In this document: piece after piece, positions 32,489 through 43,700 of the stretch
Layout of the letters: every line of letters starts with the position of its first letter
How positions within the stretch are numbered: position 1 is the stretch's first letter
Origin: Scalesia atractyloides
Taxonomy: Eukaryota; Streptophyta; Magnoliopsida; Asterales; Asteraceae
Assembly (NCBI GenBank): GCA_947069175.1
Contig: CAMTDV010000007.1
Location: 50,177,681-50,241,680, forward strand
Direction: 5' to 3'
DNA: 64,000 nucleotides
Notes under the pieces: model-generated
What the model saw: the letters and a program-made list of their open reading frames with translations, nothing else
The model's database searches: none
Told to the model about the DNA's origin: nothing
Program-made: the position numbers and the translations under genes

Positions 32489-33442
32489 CTACAGGAATTT
32501 ACGCAAACAAGATTGTGAGTTTTCTGATGGATTTGCTCTCAGAGATGCGAAAAATATAAACATATGATAAAATGAAAACTTTTGGGGTGTATTTGTAAAA
32601 CAACAACTTATGATAATATAACACTTTTAATGTGTTCATAGGATTTGCCCAAAAGTGGGCCTTGCATGCCGTCATACTTCACCTTGGTAACCATGTGGGC
32701 TCCCATGATTACCGGGCTTTTGTATGGTTCGCATGTGGCAGCCTGGTAACTTACCTTAAAACCCAAATAAAAATGGTGAAAACATGAACGTAGGGTATGG
32801 AAGTCGGAGTGCATCCTGGTGTGGACACGGTGACAACTCAAAGTAGGTTAGTTCACACGACGTTTGATGTGGCATGCTTTGGCCTAATAGGTCCTCCGTA
32901 CTCTCATCGTTAGTCCCTAGGTAAGCAAACTGGTCCATTAATTCAGATGTATACGAATGCCAATCCTAGACATGACGTCCTGACTACCGGTACTCGGACC
33001 CTTCCAGTTACTACATGCCCGTCATATGAACTCAATTTGATGAGATTTGAAAATAAAAACATCACAAAATTCTTATTCGTGAAATGTAAATATTTTGAAA
33101 GTGGAAGAATAAGTGTTTATGAAAAACTTTTGAGGGAAGAAGGACTTTTATTAAGGGTATTTATAAGTACTAGGTAGTACATTGTGTGTGTAGTGAGAGA
33201 TATATCAACAACATATATATATATATGTATAAATGCATTATAACAAATGTATGAGACACATAATCACGTAATAGGTATGGTGCTTGCATGCATTTGTGTG
33301 TGAGTTGTAAGGAATTTAATTACGATACAATAGCAAACCATAAGTCAAACATAACATAAAATCACATAAGCACATAGGTCCTAGTTGACTAAAGTATAGG
33401 TTCTAAGGGTCTAACAATCTATCTTATAACCCAAAAGCCAAG
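32489..33442 (-). other. 5' leader of element B
   Basis: Between primer site and gag on the minus strand. The portions at 32815-33060 and 33380-33442 align with the element C leader. Also contains a (TA)n run near 33213-33224. Confidence 0.6.
32756..32938 (-). other. short leader ORF conserved between elements B and C
   Basis: 60 codons from ATG at 32938. Its first ~30 residues (MDQFAYLGTNDESTEDLLGQ and on to SCELT) are matched in element C at 16001-16095 (DQFAYLGTNDESTTDLLCQS...), where the ATG reads AAG. No domain recognised. It may simply reflect conserved leader RNA; coding status is uncertain. Confidence 0.3.
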
Positions 33443-33456
33443 GGCTCTGATACCAA
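33443..33456 (-). promoter_or_regulatory. primer-binding site, element B
   Basis: Minus strand TTGGTATCAGAGCC, two bases after the LTR end at 33459; matches the initiator tRNA-Met complement. Confidence 0.85.
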
Positions 33457-34810
33457 TGTGTCATACCCCGACCCGCAGCAGAATAGGTGATCGTTCCATG
33501 ATTGGGTTAACTCGAGAGCTTATGACCTGCTATTACTTGTTTTAAATAATTGTTAATTCATGTCAAGTGTCTCATAATACAAATAATTCACTTAAACAAT
33601 TGCAAATACAAGACGTTGTTTATAACAATTAAACTGCACTAATTCGTTTCTTGTTAACTAAGGCCCATCCTATGTCTAATCTTTTCATCATACATGTTAA
33701 CCTGTACCATATGTAAAAATAGTTTTTGGGTCAACAAAGGTTCTGAATGAATCTCTTTGTATTAGGAAAATAATATGTTTAATTTATTTATTGAGAAAAG
33801 CTGCATCAACCAATGTAGGTAAATATGTTGCATGTCATAAGTCAAACCTCATAAAAACAACCTCAAACAATAAACCAATCAAATGTAATGATTCCAATGA
33901 TGTATGCATGTTGCATGGTATTATAGTGTGCTGCAAGGTCTAAGCTCAATCAAACGGAGTTGGCCTCGAATGTTGGCAACGTCAGTTCCACTCATAGGTA
34001 ATGGGGAACAACGAACTTATGATGATGTGATGTCCAACGTGATGAAACGCATCAACTGATAAACAACAATCAACACATAACACATATACTTCACATAAGG
34101 GAGTTTGCACAAATTTAAATCTTGTATTTATAATAACGAAATACGGCACATGATACACCCAAAAACATGTAATAAAAAGGGAAGTTGTAAGATTCACTCA
34201 CAAGTTACGTTTCGTGCGATTCCTTGAAATAAGCATACGAATGAAAAAGGAACACTTCGAATGATGTGAATGATCCTATAGTAATAAAATACAAATACTA
34301 AACTTAATGAACACAAAACAACAATGAATAGTAGGGTTTAATTATTTAAATTTATATTAATCGCAAAGTACGTCTTGTGTCACAATGATATATTGTTGCG
34401 ACTATATTTAAAAGAATAACGTGTAAAAGTATCAAACACATTCCATTGGTGTCATAGGTTATAAGTTTGCGAAAAAATTAGATTTCTCATATATATAATT
34501 ATTTTTTTTATTTCATAAATTTACATTAGGTTTAACCTTCTATTATTCAAAATCGTTGTTTTGTAAATATAAAAACACATTAAAAATAAATTATTTAATT
34601 AATAGTGAATAAACAACAAAAATAGATTCAGAAACCCATGGAGGTCGGCTGAACCCTTACCTCCAGGTTATCAGCATGACATTCTACACTACAGCTTTCA
34701 TTTATTGTAAGTTTCTTCAGATAGTTTAAAAATTATATATTGTATAAGATTATGCACAGTTCTTTATTGAATTGAAATAAAAACAAAAGAACAGCGAAAG
34801 GATGGGCGAC

Positions 34811-34866
34811 GGGTCTCGAGCGGGTGCCCTCACGCCCAATTGATCAAGGCTGATCAACTGAGCTAT
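34811..34866 (-). other. tRNA-like module in 5' LTR of element B
   Basis: Minus strand A box TAGCTCAGTTGATCAG (34864-34849) and B-like GCTCGAGACCC (34821-34811). Matches the module at 10345-10405. Confidence 0.42.
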
Positions 34867-35500
34867 TTCAATCTTCCTGTTATTTTCTTATCATTCGTCT
34901 ATTAAATATTAGAACTGAATAAGTCGTCTTCTTAATATATAATACCCAAACTGAATCCACCAATTTTAAGTGTCACGGTTGTAATATAAATGAAATGATG
35001 CAGATTTTCTTTATAATCAATACACGTTCGATTTACAATAAAAAGGTATACCGAAACGAGACGCGTTGACTTCCGTCCTAAACTCCAGTTGGCTCCGGTG
35101 AGTCTTCGTGTTACGGCAGGTTGTAGGTTCTTTTCCAGCGCAATTAATTGTCTCTAGAGTGCAGAGGGAGGGTGAAGTAAACGGAATAAGGGGATCCTAG
35201 AACACGTCTATATAAGTAGGTGTGGGTGATGCTCTTTAGGGTTTCCTGAGAGTCTATAGCCGCCGATGGTGAAATGGATAAGTATGGAAAGTTCTTGAGC
35301 TGTGAACAATGAGGACGGAATCTTGTCCAGGTGCGTGCTTGGAGCTATATACAAAAACGCGGAGGAGGGAACCAAATCTCGTATGTGATTGAACTTACCT
35401 AAGTCGCTGATGGTGTTTGGGCGGCGAGACTTTGATTTTTGAAAAGGCTAGATTGGTATAAAATCCTGACTACACGGGTTCTTCTCAATGTAGGGTGTAT

Positions 35501-35566
35501 GGTGGAGTGGTTAGGTGATAGTTTTGTCATTGGTGAGACCTGGGTTCGAGTCCCAAACTCCACCGT
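35501..35566 (+). other. tRNA-like module with paired acceptor in 5' LTR of element B
   Basis: GGTGGAG at 35501-35507 is the exact reverse complement of CTCCACC at 35558-35564, a 7-bp acceptor-like stem. Between them are a GTGGTTAGG A-box-like segment and a perfect B box GGTTCGAGTCC (35543-35553). The total of 64 nt is shorter than a tRNA, so this is tRNA-like rather than a tRNA gene. TTTCTTTG follows. Confidence 0.55.
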
Positions 35567-35803
35567 TTCTTTGTTTTAAATTTAATGTTTTTTTGGTTAT
35601 TAGTTAAATTACCCTAAAAACCCATTTTGAATCTACCAAACTAACTAGATTATATTACAACAAAAAAAAAATTAAATTGCAATATTAATTAAATGAAATT
35701 AATTAAACAACTAAATAACTAACTAAATCGATAGTTGAATTAAATAAACGGTTATTTATTTCGCAAATATTTCCGAGGTTCAACGGTTAGGATCTGAAGT
35801 TCA

Positions 35804-36404
35804 TACAGACTCAGAATATACTCTCTGTGTTCTCACTCTTATGCCTCACATGTATCAACTCTAGTGTCACACGGCTACTTGGTAGTCTCTCCCTCTTGGT
35901 CACTGAGAAGTGCATGTCTGCTTATAGTGTCAACACCTAGCAACAGTACGAAGAATGTTGCTGGTCGTATGAACCACTATAAGTCACGAAGAACATTCTG
36001 CAAAAGGTTGCTCGTATGAACGACCCACGGCTCATACGAACAGGAACTGATTCGCACGAACAAGCAATGACTTGTTCAAATTGTCCACTCTTACGGCTAG
36101 AGTATCACTCGTACGAATGGCAAGTGGCTCGTACGAGCAACAACTTGCTCGTACGAAACACTTCCACTCGTACCATGAAGTGTTCTTCAGAGATCGTACT
36201 AACAGACATACCGTACACAAGACTTAACAGTATGCACACATGCAACTGTTTTACAACACAGACAAACCAAACGTCGTACTAAATCAAGATAGGAGGATAT
36301 CTTGATTTGGCCGACACGACCAAACTATACAGAAACAATAAACAAGACTGTATAATTACAGACATAACTAAGAACAAGCGACAGACAAAAAAAGTGTATC
36401 AACA
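35804..36404 (-). repeat. 3' LTR of element D (partial)
   Basis: LTR start TGTTGATACAC on the minus strand at 36404. The far end is unclear; unrelated-looking sequence begins at the junction with element B at 35804. From about 35921 it aligns with the LTR at 57893-58369. A motif array of TCGTACGA palindromes fills 36000-36180. Confidence 0.6.
36129..36156. other. perfect 12-bp hairpin in element D LTR
   Basis: TCGTACGAGCAA (36129-36140), loop CAAC, TTGCTCGTACGA (36145-36156). The related LTR has the same hairpin with a changed base pair at the loop (58100-58123). Confidence 0.75.
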
Positions 36405-36417
36405 AACTCCCCCTTGG
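36405..36417 (-). promoter_or_regulatory. polypurine tract, element D
   Basis: Minus strand CCAAGGGGGAGTT immediately before the LTR start; primes plus-strand cDNA synthesis in this family. Confidence 0.7.
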
Positions 36418-36619
36418 CTGTTGCTTGGTCTTTGGTCTTCATTTCTGATTTCCTATTGTTTCCATGTTCACTGAAAATTTTCAATCCAAAGTTGATTGAG
36501 AATCCAGGTCTTCAATATTTTCCAGAATCATCAAACCTTTCCTGTTTCCTCTTGAGTGCTACTGGAGGTAACTTGGTCGGTCACGATCTGCTGTACATTA
36601 GACTCTACCACTAGAGTTG

Positions 36620-38719
36620 AAGTAGAAACTTTTGGTTGCGAGGATGAGGCCGAAGCATCATGATTATCAGGGTCCTCCTGATCACGTTTACGTTTGATCT
36701 CCTGAGCTTTGCATCTTTCATTCTACAGAATGTTCACTCGCTTTCTACTCATTTCAAATACGTCTTTAATACAATTAAAGCCTTCATCTAGTGTAGAATT
36801 TTGAGAATGATACCATTCTCTTAAGTCATTATGTTTAGCAGTTAATGTTTCGGTAGATCGTTGTATAGCCGCACTACGTTCTGTCAGCCTATTCAATTCA
36901 ATCCCACGAGAGTTATCAGCTGCTCTCATCTGTTGTAGCTGAGTTGTCTTTTCAGCATCTGCAGCCTTCAACCGCTCATTTTTTTCTTAACTACTCAATC
37001 ACAGAATCCTGTTTTCTAACAGTCTCTTTCAAAGAGTTTATCTCCAACTGTTGTTTGATAACTGTGTTCCGATTTGAAGACATAAACTCTGAGTGTTTGT
37101 TAATCTGGATTGCCGTAGCTTGCAGTTGAGTGAACAGAAAATATACTTTCTCATCTTGTGCCATTTCAGAGAATAAACGACTACTTCATTTTGCATTTTG
37201 TTGATGAATTGTGGATTGGGATTTTTGAACAAATGAAGTAGTAGGTGGTGAATGAACTGGAGTAGTTTCAGCCGAAGTTTTAACCAAAAGTGTTTCAGCT
37301 GTTGTGGTATTTGAAGGTTGTGGTTCAGAGATTGTAGTGGGTTCAGTCATTACAAGTTCAGTCTCCTCCGTTGTAAAGGTAGACTGGGCTTCTACAATTG
37401 GTTCCTGTACAGTTTCTTGATGTGAGGTTATAGGTTGTGTGATTTCAGGTTGTGTTGACGATGTCCCCATAGACTTTTTGCTTTGTTTCTTTCTACCCTT
37501 ATCACCACCTGTAGTACCTACAACACTTGCACCACCATTACCATCATCGTTACCGTCATCATCATCACCTTTTCCCTTTTGACGACCAAACTTATCTTCG
37601 ATCATCTTCTTCAAAGTTGGTTCTTTATTATCTGACTCACTATCATGGCGCCACTTATCGTTTCCTGGTGCTACATATTCATTATTTGCAGAAAACCGAA
37701 CAATTTACTAGGAGGTACGCTTTGTAAAGGTAGATTGGGCTTCTACAATTGGTTCCTGTACAGTTTCTTGATGTGAGGTTATAGGTTGTGTGATTTCAGG
37801 TTGTGTTGACGATGTCCCCATAGACTTTTTGCTTTGTTTCTTTCTACCCTTATCACCACCTGTAGTACCTACAACACTTGCACCACCATTACCATCATCG
37901 TTACCGTCATCATCATCACCTTTTCCCTTTTGACGACCAAACTTATCTTCGATCATCTTCTTCAAAGTTGGTTCTTCATTATCTGACTCACTATCATGGC
38001 ACCACTTATCGTTTTCTGGTGCTACATATTCATTATTTGCCAGAAAACCGAACAATTTACTAGGAGTACGCTTTCCTTATAACGTTGAGCTGCTACTACT
38101 CTAAATATCTTCAACGAATATTCCATCATAATCTCAACTTTTAGAACATCGTTGTCATTCTTCAGAAGATTTGGATGTTGCACGTTCAAGATCATTTGGA
38201 GAAAACGAAGATACATCAAAAACTTGTTTCCACCATATTCGGTTCTTCTCAGGTTTTCCTTCATGTTTGCAAAATATACTTTGAAACACTGAATGGTTTG
38301 TTCAATGTCAAAGCTTTCATAATTCCAACTAAGTCGTTATTTGCCATGTCATAACCACTTCGTCTGTTGCTTAAACACTGAATTAAATCATGTAGAAAGA
38401 ACTTGTATCGGAGTGGCAACCATGCTTTTTTAGTTGTCCTACAAGAAAATCTCCGACACATCTCATTCGAAGCAAGCATCCACGTTGACATTTCAACAGA
38501 ACCGAGTATGGAGCTTCAGGTTTGATCACCAAGTTGTAATACTGAGTTTATTAGGTCAACGGAAATATCTACGTCTAAGCCATTTATTCTTCTGTGGATA
38601 AGTTCCTGCCCATTCACTTCAACAACTTTAGCTGAATCCCAAAATTCCTTGATCAACGTCTTGTATACTGTAGTTTTATGTGTGATAGCATAATTGTCAC
38701 ACCCCGGATTTCCAACCAA
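36620..38719 (-). pseudogene. downstream extra ORF of SIRE-like element D
   Basis: Broken ORF of the type found after pol in plant SIRE-like elements; its function is not known to me. Minus strand: TLIKEFWDSAKVVEVNG near 38660, LRYKFFLHDLIQCLSNRRSG near 38390, then GGNKFLMYLRFLQMILN near 38200, followed by an acidic/polar low-complexity region (DDDDGNDDGNGG) with basic KGRKKQSKKS, and a coiled-coil-like end (36971-36723, rich in K/E/Q with ...MSRKRVNIL). Stops or frameshifts occur near 38515, 38260 and 38000, and the low-complexity part is duplicated in tandem. The 5' end is cut by an LTR at 38695. Confidence 0.6.
37373..38071 (-). repeat. ~350-bp tandem duplication within the element D ORF
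   Basis: 37373-37723 and 37724-38071 are nearly identical, starting GTAAAGGTAGA(C/T)TGGGC and ending at AGGAG(G)TACGCTTT. They cover the codons for the acidic DDDDGNDDGN linker. Only a few substitutions and a 2-3 bp length difference are visible. Confidence 0.85.
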
Positions 38720-41628
38720 ATCCGAAACACCGGTGGGCCTGGGTGGGGAATACCGTGATGTAAGTTGATATGATCATAGACAATTAAACACACCATAGCG
38801 GAAGTCTTGGATTTAAATTACTATTACAAACCAAATGTTCAAAGTACCAAAATAATATACAGATGGTTCGTAATAGAAGATCCACAGGCGGATCATAAAT
38901 TGTACAAAAGAAAGAATGTAAAACAGACTTTAGGCAGATCTAGGATTTGCAAGATCCTGTTATCACTACCGAGCACTTCCAACCTATTTTCGTATTTTAC
39001 CTGCAAGCTTAGTCTTTTGAAAATACGTCAGCTCTAGCTGGTAAATACACCCAACTGAATCATTTTGAAAACATTTGAAAAATATGTTTTAAGTGCGTAT
39101 CAGCACAAAATCTTTTATAACTTGGGAAAGTTGACGTTGCAACCTTGTTAACAGATTCACATGTTTGTCCATACATATAGGGCCAAGTGCGAAAACCGAG
39201 ACATGATAACTACACACCACTTATGAACTTACGAAGGAGTTATCCCAATGACATTGTGTAGTTGCATTTGAGCGTCTGTCGGGTGTATGCCTACACCCCA
39301 TGCTAAAGTCGTGGCCATTATCTAATGCAATAGCCGAGGATATCCAGGACACGGTAGTTAACCTCCGATGTTTAAGTTATCAAACAAAACTGATTAAATC
39401 AGAATATGCGGATTTACTAGCCACAATCCGGCATTCGATTATCCCATTTTCGACCAAGGGGTAATAGTTTACCGTAACCCAAGCCCGTATATGGGAAATA
39501 AGTCAAGAGTGTTTACCTGAGCTAGTCTTCGTTTAAAAGCAAGATTTATTAACTCAGTCATACACAAAAGCACTAATGTAGATAGCATTTACCGTAATGT
39601 CTTAGTCTGGATTATGGCATAAGGTAACCAATTAAATACTAACGGTCTTTCTCAAGTCATAGACTTAGACCGACTAGCGTACATGATCAAAACATATAAC
39701 GCCATATTAAACGATGATTGGATAGAATGTAGTTTAATCCTAACAAGTAATTGAATTGTGTAATATGGATAAACTATACACATTCTGGATAAATTTCGGT
39801 TAAATGACAAAGTTAGACCCGGTTTCAGTTAAATTTCGTAAACTAGTTACATATGCTTAACGTACGCATATCATCGATATCGGGTAACCGCATAAGTCAT
39901 GGACAAGTTCTATATGCCATTACACTTTAAATAAGTTGTAATGCTAGTAGGATATCAACTTATATGCCCGTTAAGGTTTTAAAATGAAACTATACCTCAT
40001 ATGGGCATTTTGGTAATTTCATACCTTATAAAAGTAACTTGAATATAATTTAATGTTATATCCATAAGTATTCTGGAAAAAAATAACTTATTTATGATAT
40101 AATATCAGTAAGGATATTAATTAGATGTGTAATTTGTCTTTTATGACCAAACTATGCACCGAAGGGGCATTTTGGTCATTTTACACATAGTTTATAAATT
40201 ATTTGGAATTCTGAGTTTATATCTTGTATCTAATGTAAAAATATTTAAAATAAGTTTTTAAATCAATAGGTAACAAGTCTTATTGGTTGGTAAATATGGT
40301 TTAAAAAGATACTATGTGCCGAAACGACGCTTATGTCGTAAAATGACGATTTGTGTGATGTTTAATGACAACTGATGTTAAGGTCATGTTTACATGTCTT
40401 AGATATATTATTTAATATAACATATCAGTAGGTAAAAGTATTTATTTTGAAAAGATGTGATTAAAACCATTTTATAAGCCATAAGGGCTTTATCGTCATT
40501 TATCGACATAATGCATCGATGTGCTCATAAACTCAGTTTATAATCAGGTTTGACATCCCAAATAATCCTACTTATAATATTACATCAGTAGAAAACTCAT
40601 TTTCAAGTTCATATCATTTAAACCTCTTTTTATGCAAAAGGACATTTTAGTCAAAATGGCATAATTACGGAACTTGTGCATAAACTCAGTTCTGATTATG
40701 ATCATGTAATATAACCTCAGAGGGTTATGCTACATTATTTATGATCATAATGCAACTTTAGATCAGTAGCTAACTAATCTAAATTAGGTCAGAATCGAAA
40801 GTCAAAGTAGAAGTCAAACTTCACGACTTTCGGTTACGAACCGACCTTAGAGCTGAAATTGACGAGCCGAACATGTTCTTACATGTTCTAATAATTATAC
40901 CAACTTGTTTAAGTGTCAAAACATGTTTCATAACATATATAGATCAAATTATAACATTTCCGAAAAATTGCCTTTTTGACTTTTGAATATAATAACTTTG
41001 AACCGTCAATTGGTCTAGCAAACATGATCTTCAGGAGGTGCCCTTTATAGGGAGTAAACATACCTTATTACGATCACTTAGCCATGTTTGTTACGAACAA
41101 TGGCTGGACCATAATGGTCTTAATCGAAAGTCAAGGCGTTTTCCATAAGACGCTTGACTTTTAGCTATAAAGCCTATAACGAAAATGAAAAGCAAGGAAC
41201 ACTTACAAGTGGTTCCTATGATGCAATAGAACTTAGTTGGATGCTCCTTTCAGTTAGGAACTTCAGAGGAGGGAGACAGAGTGGTGAATGAGAAAGATAC
41301 AGGTTCAAATGGTGAACCTTGGCACCTATTTATAGTTGGAGAGCTTGAAGTAGGTGATACCAGGTGCTAAGGGGTGTAAGAGGAAGTTACAAGTGTCCTA
41401 AAACGTGGCATAGCTGTTTGGGAATCCATAGTTTTGAATTCATGGTTTTTGGCAATTTGTGTGGAGGCCAAGGAATTTTCTGCAGACACAGGCCTTGCCT
41501 CTCGCGCCCCGTGAGCGCCCCGTGGCTAGATTCAAACTTTGACACTTTTAGCCCCTTAACTTATAAAACTTCTAAAACACCTTTTAGCTATTTAGCCCTG
41601 CGTAACCAATATTTAGCATACCCAGGAG
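38695..41628 (-). repeat. gypsy LTR (family E), truncated, inserted in element D
   Basis: Begins (plus strand) TGTCACACCCCGGATTTCCAACC and stays collinear with the solo LTR at 59190-62634 for about 2.9 kb. It stops near CATACCCAGGAGTATG (41618-41633), where a transposase remnant follows. The remaining ~0.5 kb of LTR, including a tandem array, and any target duplication are absent. No internal retroelement sequence accompanies it. Confidence 0.75.
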
Positions 41629-41659
41629 TATGTCGTGTAGAATTATGGAAAAAAATTAG

Positions 41660-41920
41660 AGTTATAAATGTGATGTAGGCGTCCAGTATTTTGAACAATA
41701 TGATTTTGGAGGATGAAGCACGCACAATTTACAATTACTATGAGGAGGAAACACAATCAAATAATGAAGACATCAGTGATGAATCAAAGGAATTAAACGA
41801 ACGTGAAATTCATAATAAATATACACATCACAACGTTTGAGCGGATTCGGTTGAACACATTTGGAGTCTTCTGCAAAACAACGACGATGACGAGGATGAT
41901 AATTATAATATGCATTTTTT
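41660..41920 (+). pseudogene. PIF/Harbinger-type transposase C-terminal remnant
   Basis: From 41679 one frame reads ASSILNNMILEDEARTIYNY, resembling the conserved 'ACIILHNMIVEDE' segment of plant PIF/Harbinger (HARBI1-like) transposases. About 60 codons later comes HHNV*ADSVEHIWSLL, matching the usual 'LRADLVEHIW' ending, with one TGA in place of a sense codon. A D/N-rich tail follows. Only the C-terminus is present; the DDE core is absent. Identified by motif memory, so moderate confidence. Confidence 0.55.
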
Positions 41921-43687
41921 TGAAATTTATGTATTTTTAGTAGGATTGTTGTTTATTGATTTAATCAATATAATTTTGTATGTTTAATTTAATTGATTTT
42001 TTTTTAAAATAAAAATAAAATTAAGAAAACAGCAAAATGTCACCTTCCACCCGGCATTTTTTGGGCTTGAAAGGAGAAATCCCGTCTGCTAATATGGCGG
42101 CCATATCTTGCTTCATACACTCTCTTCAAGATCCTCCACTTCTTGTATAAATGTATTCTTTTAACACCTAATTAATCCAATACCTTAGTTTGTTCCCTTA
42201 CTTATGTTTATCAATCTGTATTAAATGCATTCTCATTGTAGTGTATTTGTATCTTGAAAAAAAAAATCACCTGCGGAAATTTAATAATTCTCTCATACGA
42301 TTTGACTAGGTTTAAATGCATAATCCTTAGCTTCATGGGACACAATGGGGCATGCTTAGGCATACCAACTCTTATCGTTCTTTTACAAACATTTTATGAT
42401 ACTTAGGGTGGACGGTGTCAACGAAGGAGGGAACGGCCGGGGTGATGTGGGACATGCAGGAACACCAACCCAATTTTTTTGGTACTGTAAGATCACACCA
42501 CGATCAGGATTTTCTTCCTGAAACGACTCTTTTATTCGTTGTATATATTGTTGGTTTATTAAAAGTAAGAAATAATTAATAAAAATATACTCAATAAAGA
42601 GCAACTCAAATCTTTATTTATTCACACTAATCTTAATCATTCTTTCTTGATTATTAAGTTATTATTTTTTCACATTGCTTCAACAAAATTAAACCCTCGT
42701 AATACCAAAATACCGGTAAAGAACACAACCCCCCCTTAGGAAAGGGAATTTCTATCTTGAAGAAGTCAAACCATGAACCAGCAAAGAAGAAGAGGTGGTA
42801 GCCAAGGCTTGGATCGACAATGCAGAATACTCAAAAATTGGGAATCAACAACAATCAGATTCAAACGATCGTGAGTGGGAGTATGATCAGTTAGAACTAA
42901 CGATTTGAAGTAAAACTTAAATTTGTGGCACGATTTAAATTCAGCCCATTAATTATTTTTCTCAACTAACAACGTAATTAATATTTCAACTAAAACCAGT
43001 GGCATGTGTTTGTCGTCCATTTGTAATACTCTCTCAAGATTAATTAACTTTAACTTCAAGTCTAGGTAGAGTTCTATGATCAGCTAATTCGTTGATCAAT
43101 TGAGTTAATGACAACTATTTATCGATTCATACTGTTCGATTATTCGTATACAGTTATATTTTTAGAAGATAAATAGTTATCCTTAACTCAGATGATTTTT
43201 TTAGTGTACTAATTGTAGGGTGGGTTCTAGAGTGAACACTAGTGTATTTGTGAACTAAGTGAACAAACTCTGGCCATTGATTTACATCAAGATATCGTAA
43301 AATACACTAGTTTATTTTTATCATCAAATCCTGGCCACTGATTTACACTTGTGTATTGATAATCAAAGACTAGATTAGTTCACTAGTGTTTACAATCAAA
43401 AGAGTTGTTTCACAAATAAATTTAACCCACTAATTGTATTGATGTATAAAAAGAAATAATTAGTATCAATAAACTAGTAGAGAAAAAAAGTTGATTATTT
43501 TGCTGACTTTGGTTGAGGTGTACTCATAATTGCTTATGCATCTGACTTATGCGCGTTCACATAGTTTATTTCTATATAGAAATTATAAAAATTAATATGG
43601 TACATTCCTGAAAAGATATTAATATGGTACATCTGACTCATATCGTTGGAGGCTCTATTATCCAAGCTCATAAGGTGTTAAAGTACT
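41921..43687. other. AT-rich intergenic region upstream of the SAUR gene
   Basis: No gene recognised. A MITE-like inverted repeat is suggested around 43233-43392: TGAACACTAGTGT against TTCACTAGTGTTTAC, with two TCTGGCCA(T)TGATTTACA-like repeats between them. A GC-richer block with runs of GG lies at 42405-42460. Confidence 0.4.
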
Positions 43688-43700
43688 CTATAAATATAAA
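43688..43700 (+). promoter_or_regulatory. TATA box of the SAUR gene
   Basis: CTATAAATATAAA lies about 130 bp before the ATG at 43825, a usual TATA-to-ATG distance for intronless SAUR genes. No canonical auxin response element (TGTCTC) was seen close upstream. Confidence 0.55.

Larger units (their letters stand above)
8987..35803 (-). mobile_element. non-autonomous Ty3-gypsy element B (LTRs + leader + gag, no pol), split by a nested element
   Basis: Minus-strand order: 5' LTR (35803-33459, outer end missing), primer site (33456-33443), leader, gag (32488-31716), the nested plus-strand element with its GTCTT duplication, gag C-terminus (12945-12434), about 1 kb of non-coding DNA, polypurine tract, 3' LTR (11452-8987). 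No RT, RNase H or integrase motif appears between gag and the 3' LTR. The LTR start (TGTAACATCCGTC), leader and gag all resemble those of the nested autonomous-type element, so B could be a non-autonomous partner (TR-GAG-like) or an internal deletion derivative. Confidence 0.8.
33459..35803 (-). repeat. 5' LTR of element B, outer end missing
   Basis: Ends GGGGTATGACA at 33459 next to the primer site. Alignable with 8987-11452 until GAAGTTCA at 35796-35803, after which the expected last ~42 bp, up to TGTAACATCC, is absent and unrelated DNA begins. Element B's right-hand target duplication is therefore lost. Confidence 0.8.
35804..38694 (-). mobile_element. SIRE-like Ty1-copia element D, 3' portion
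   Basis: Minus strand: downstream ORF (38694-36620), polypurine tract AAGGGGGAGTT (36415-36405), then an LTR starting TGTTGATACAC at 36404. This order, a large extra ORF after pol and a GGGGGAGTTTGTTGA boundary, is characteristic of SIRE/Maximus copia elements. RT and integrase are not present: a truncated gypsy LTR interrupts the ORF at 38695 and its right side is replaced by other DNA. Confidence 0.65.

Noticed and set aside
37527..38063. His-rich plus-strand open frames
   Set aside because: Antisense of the DDDD/GNDDGN-coding repeat in the element D ORF.
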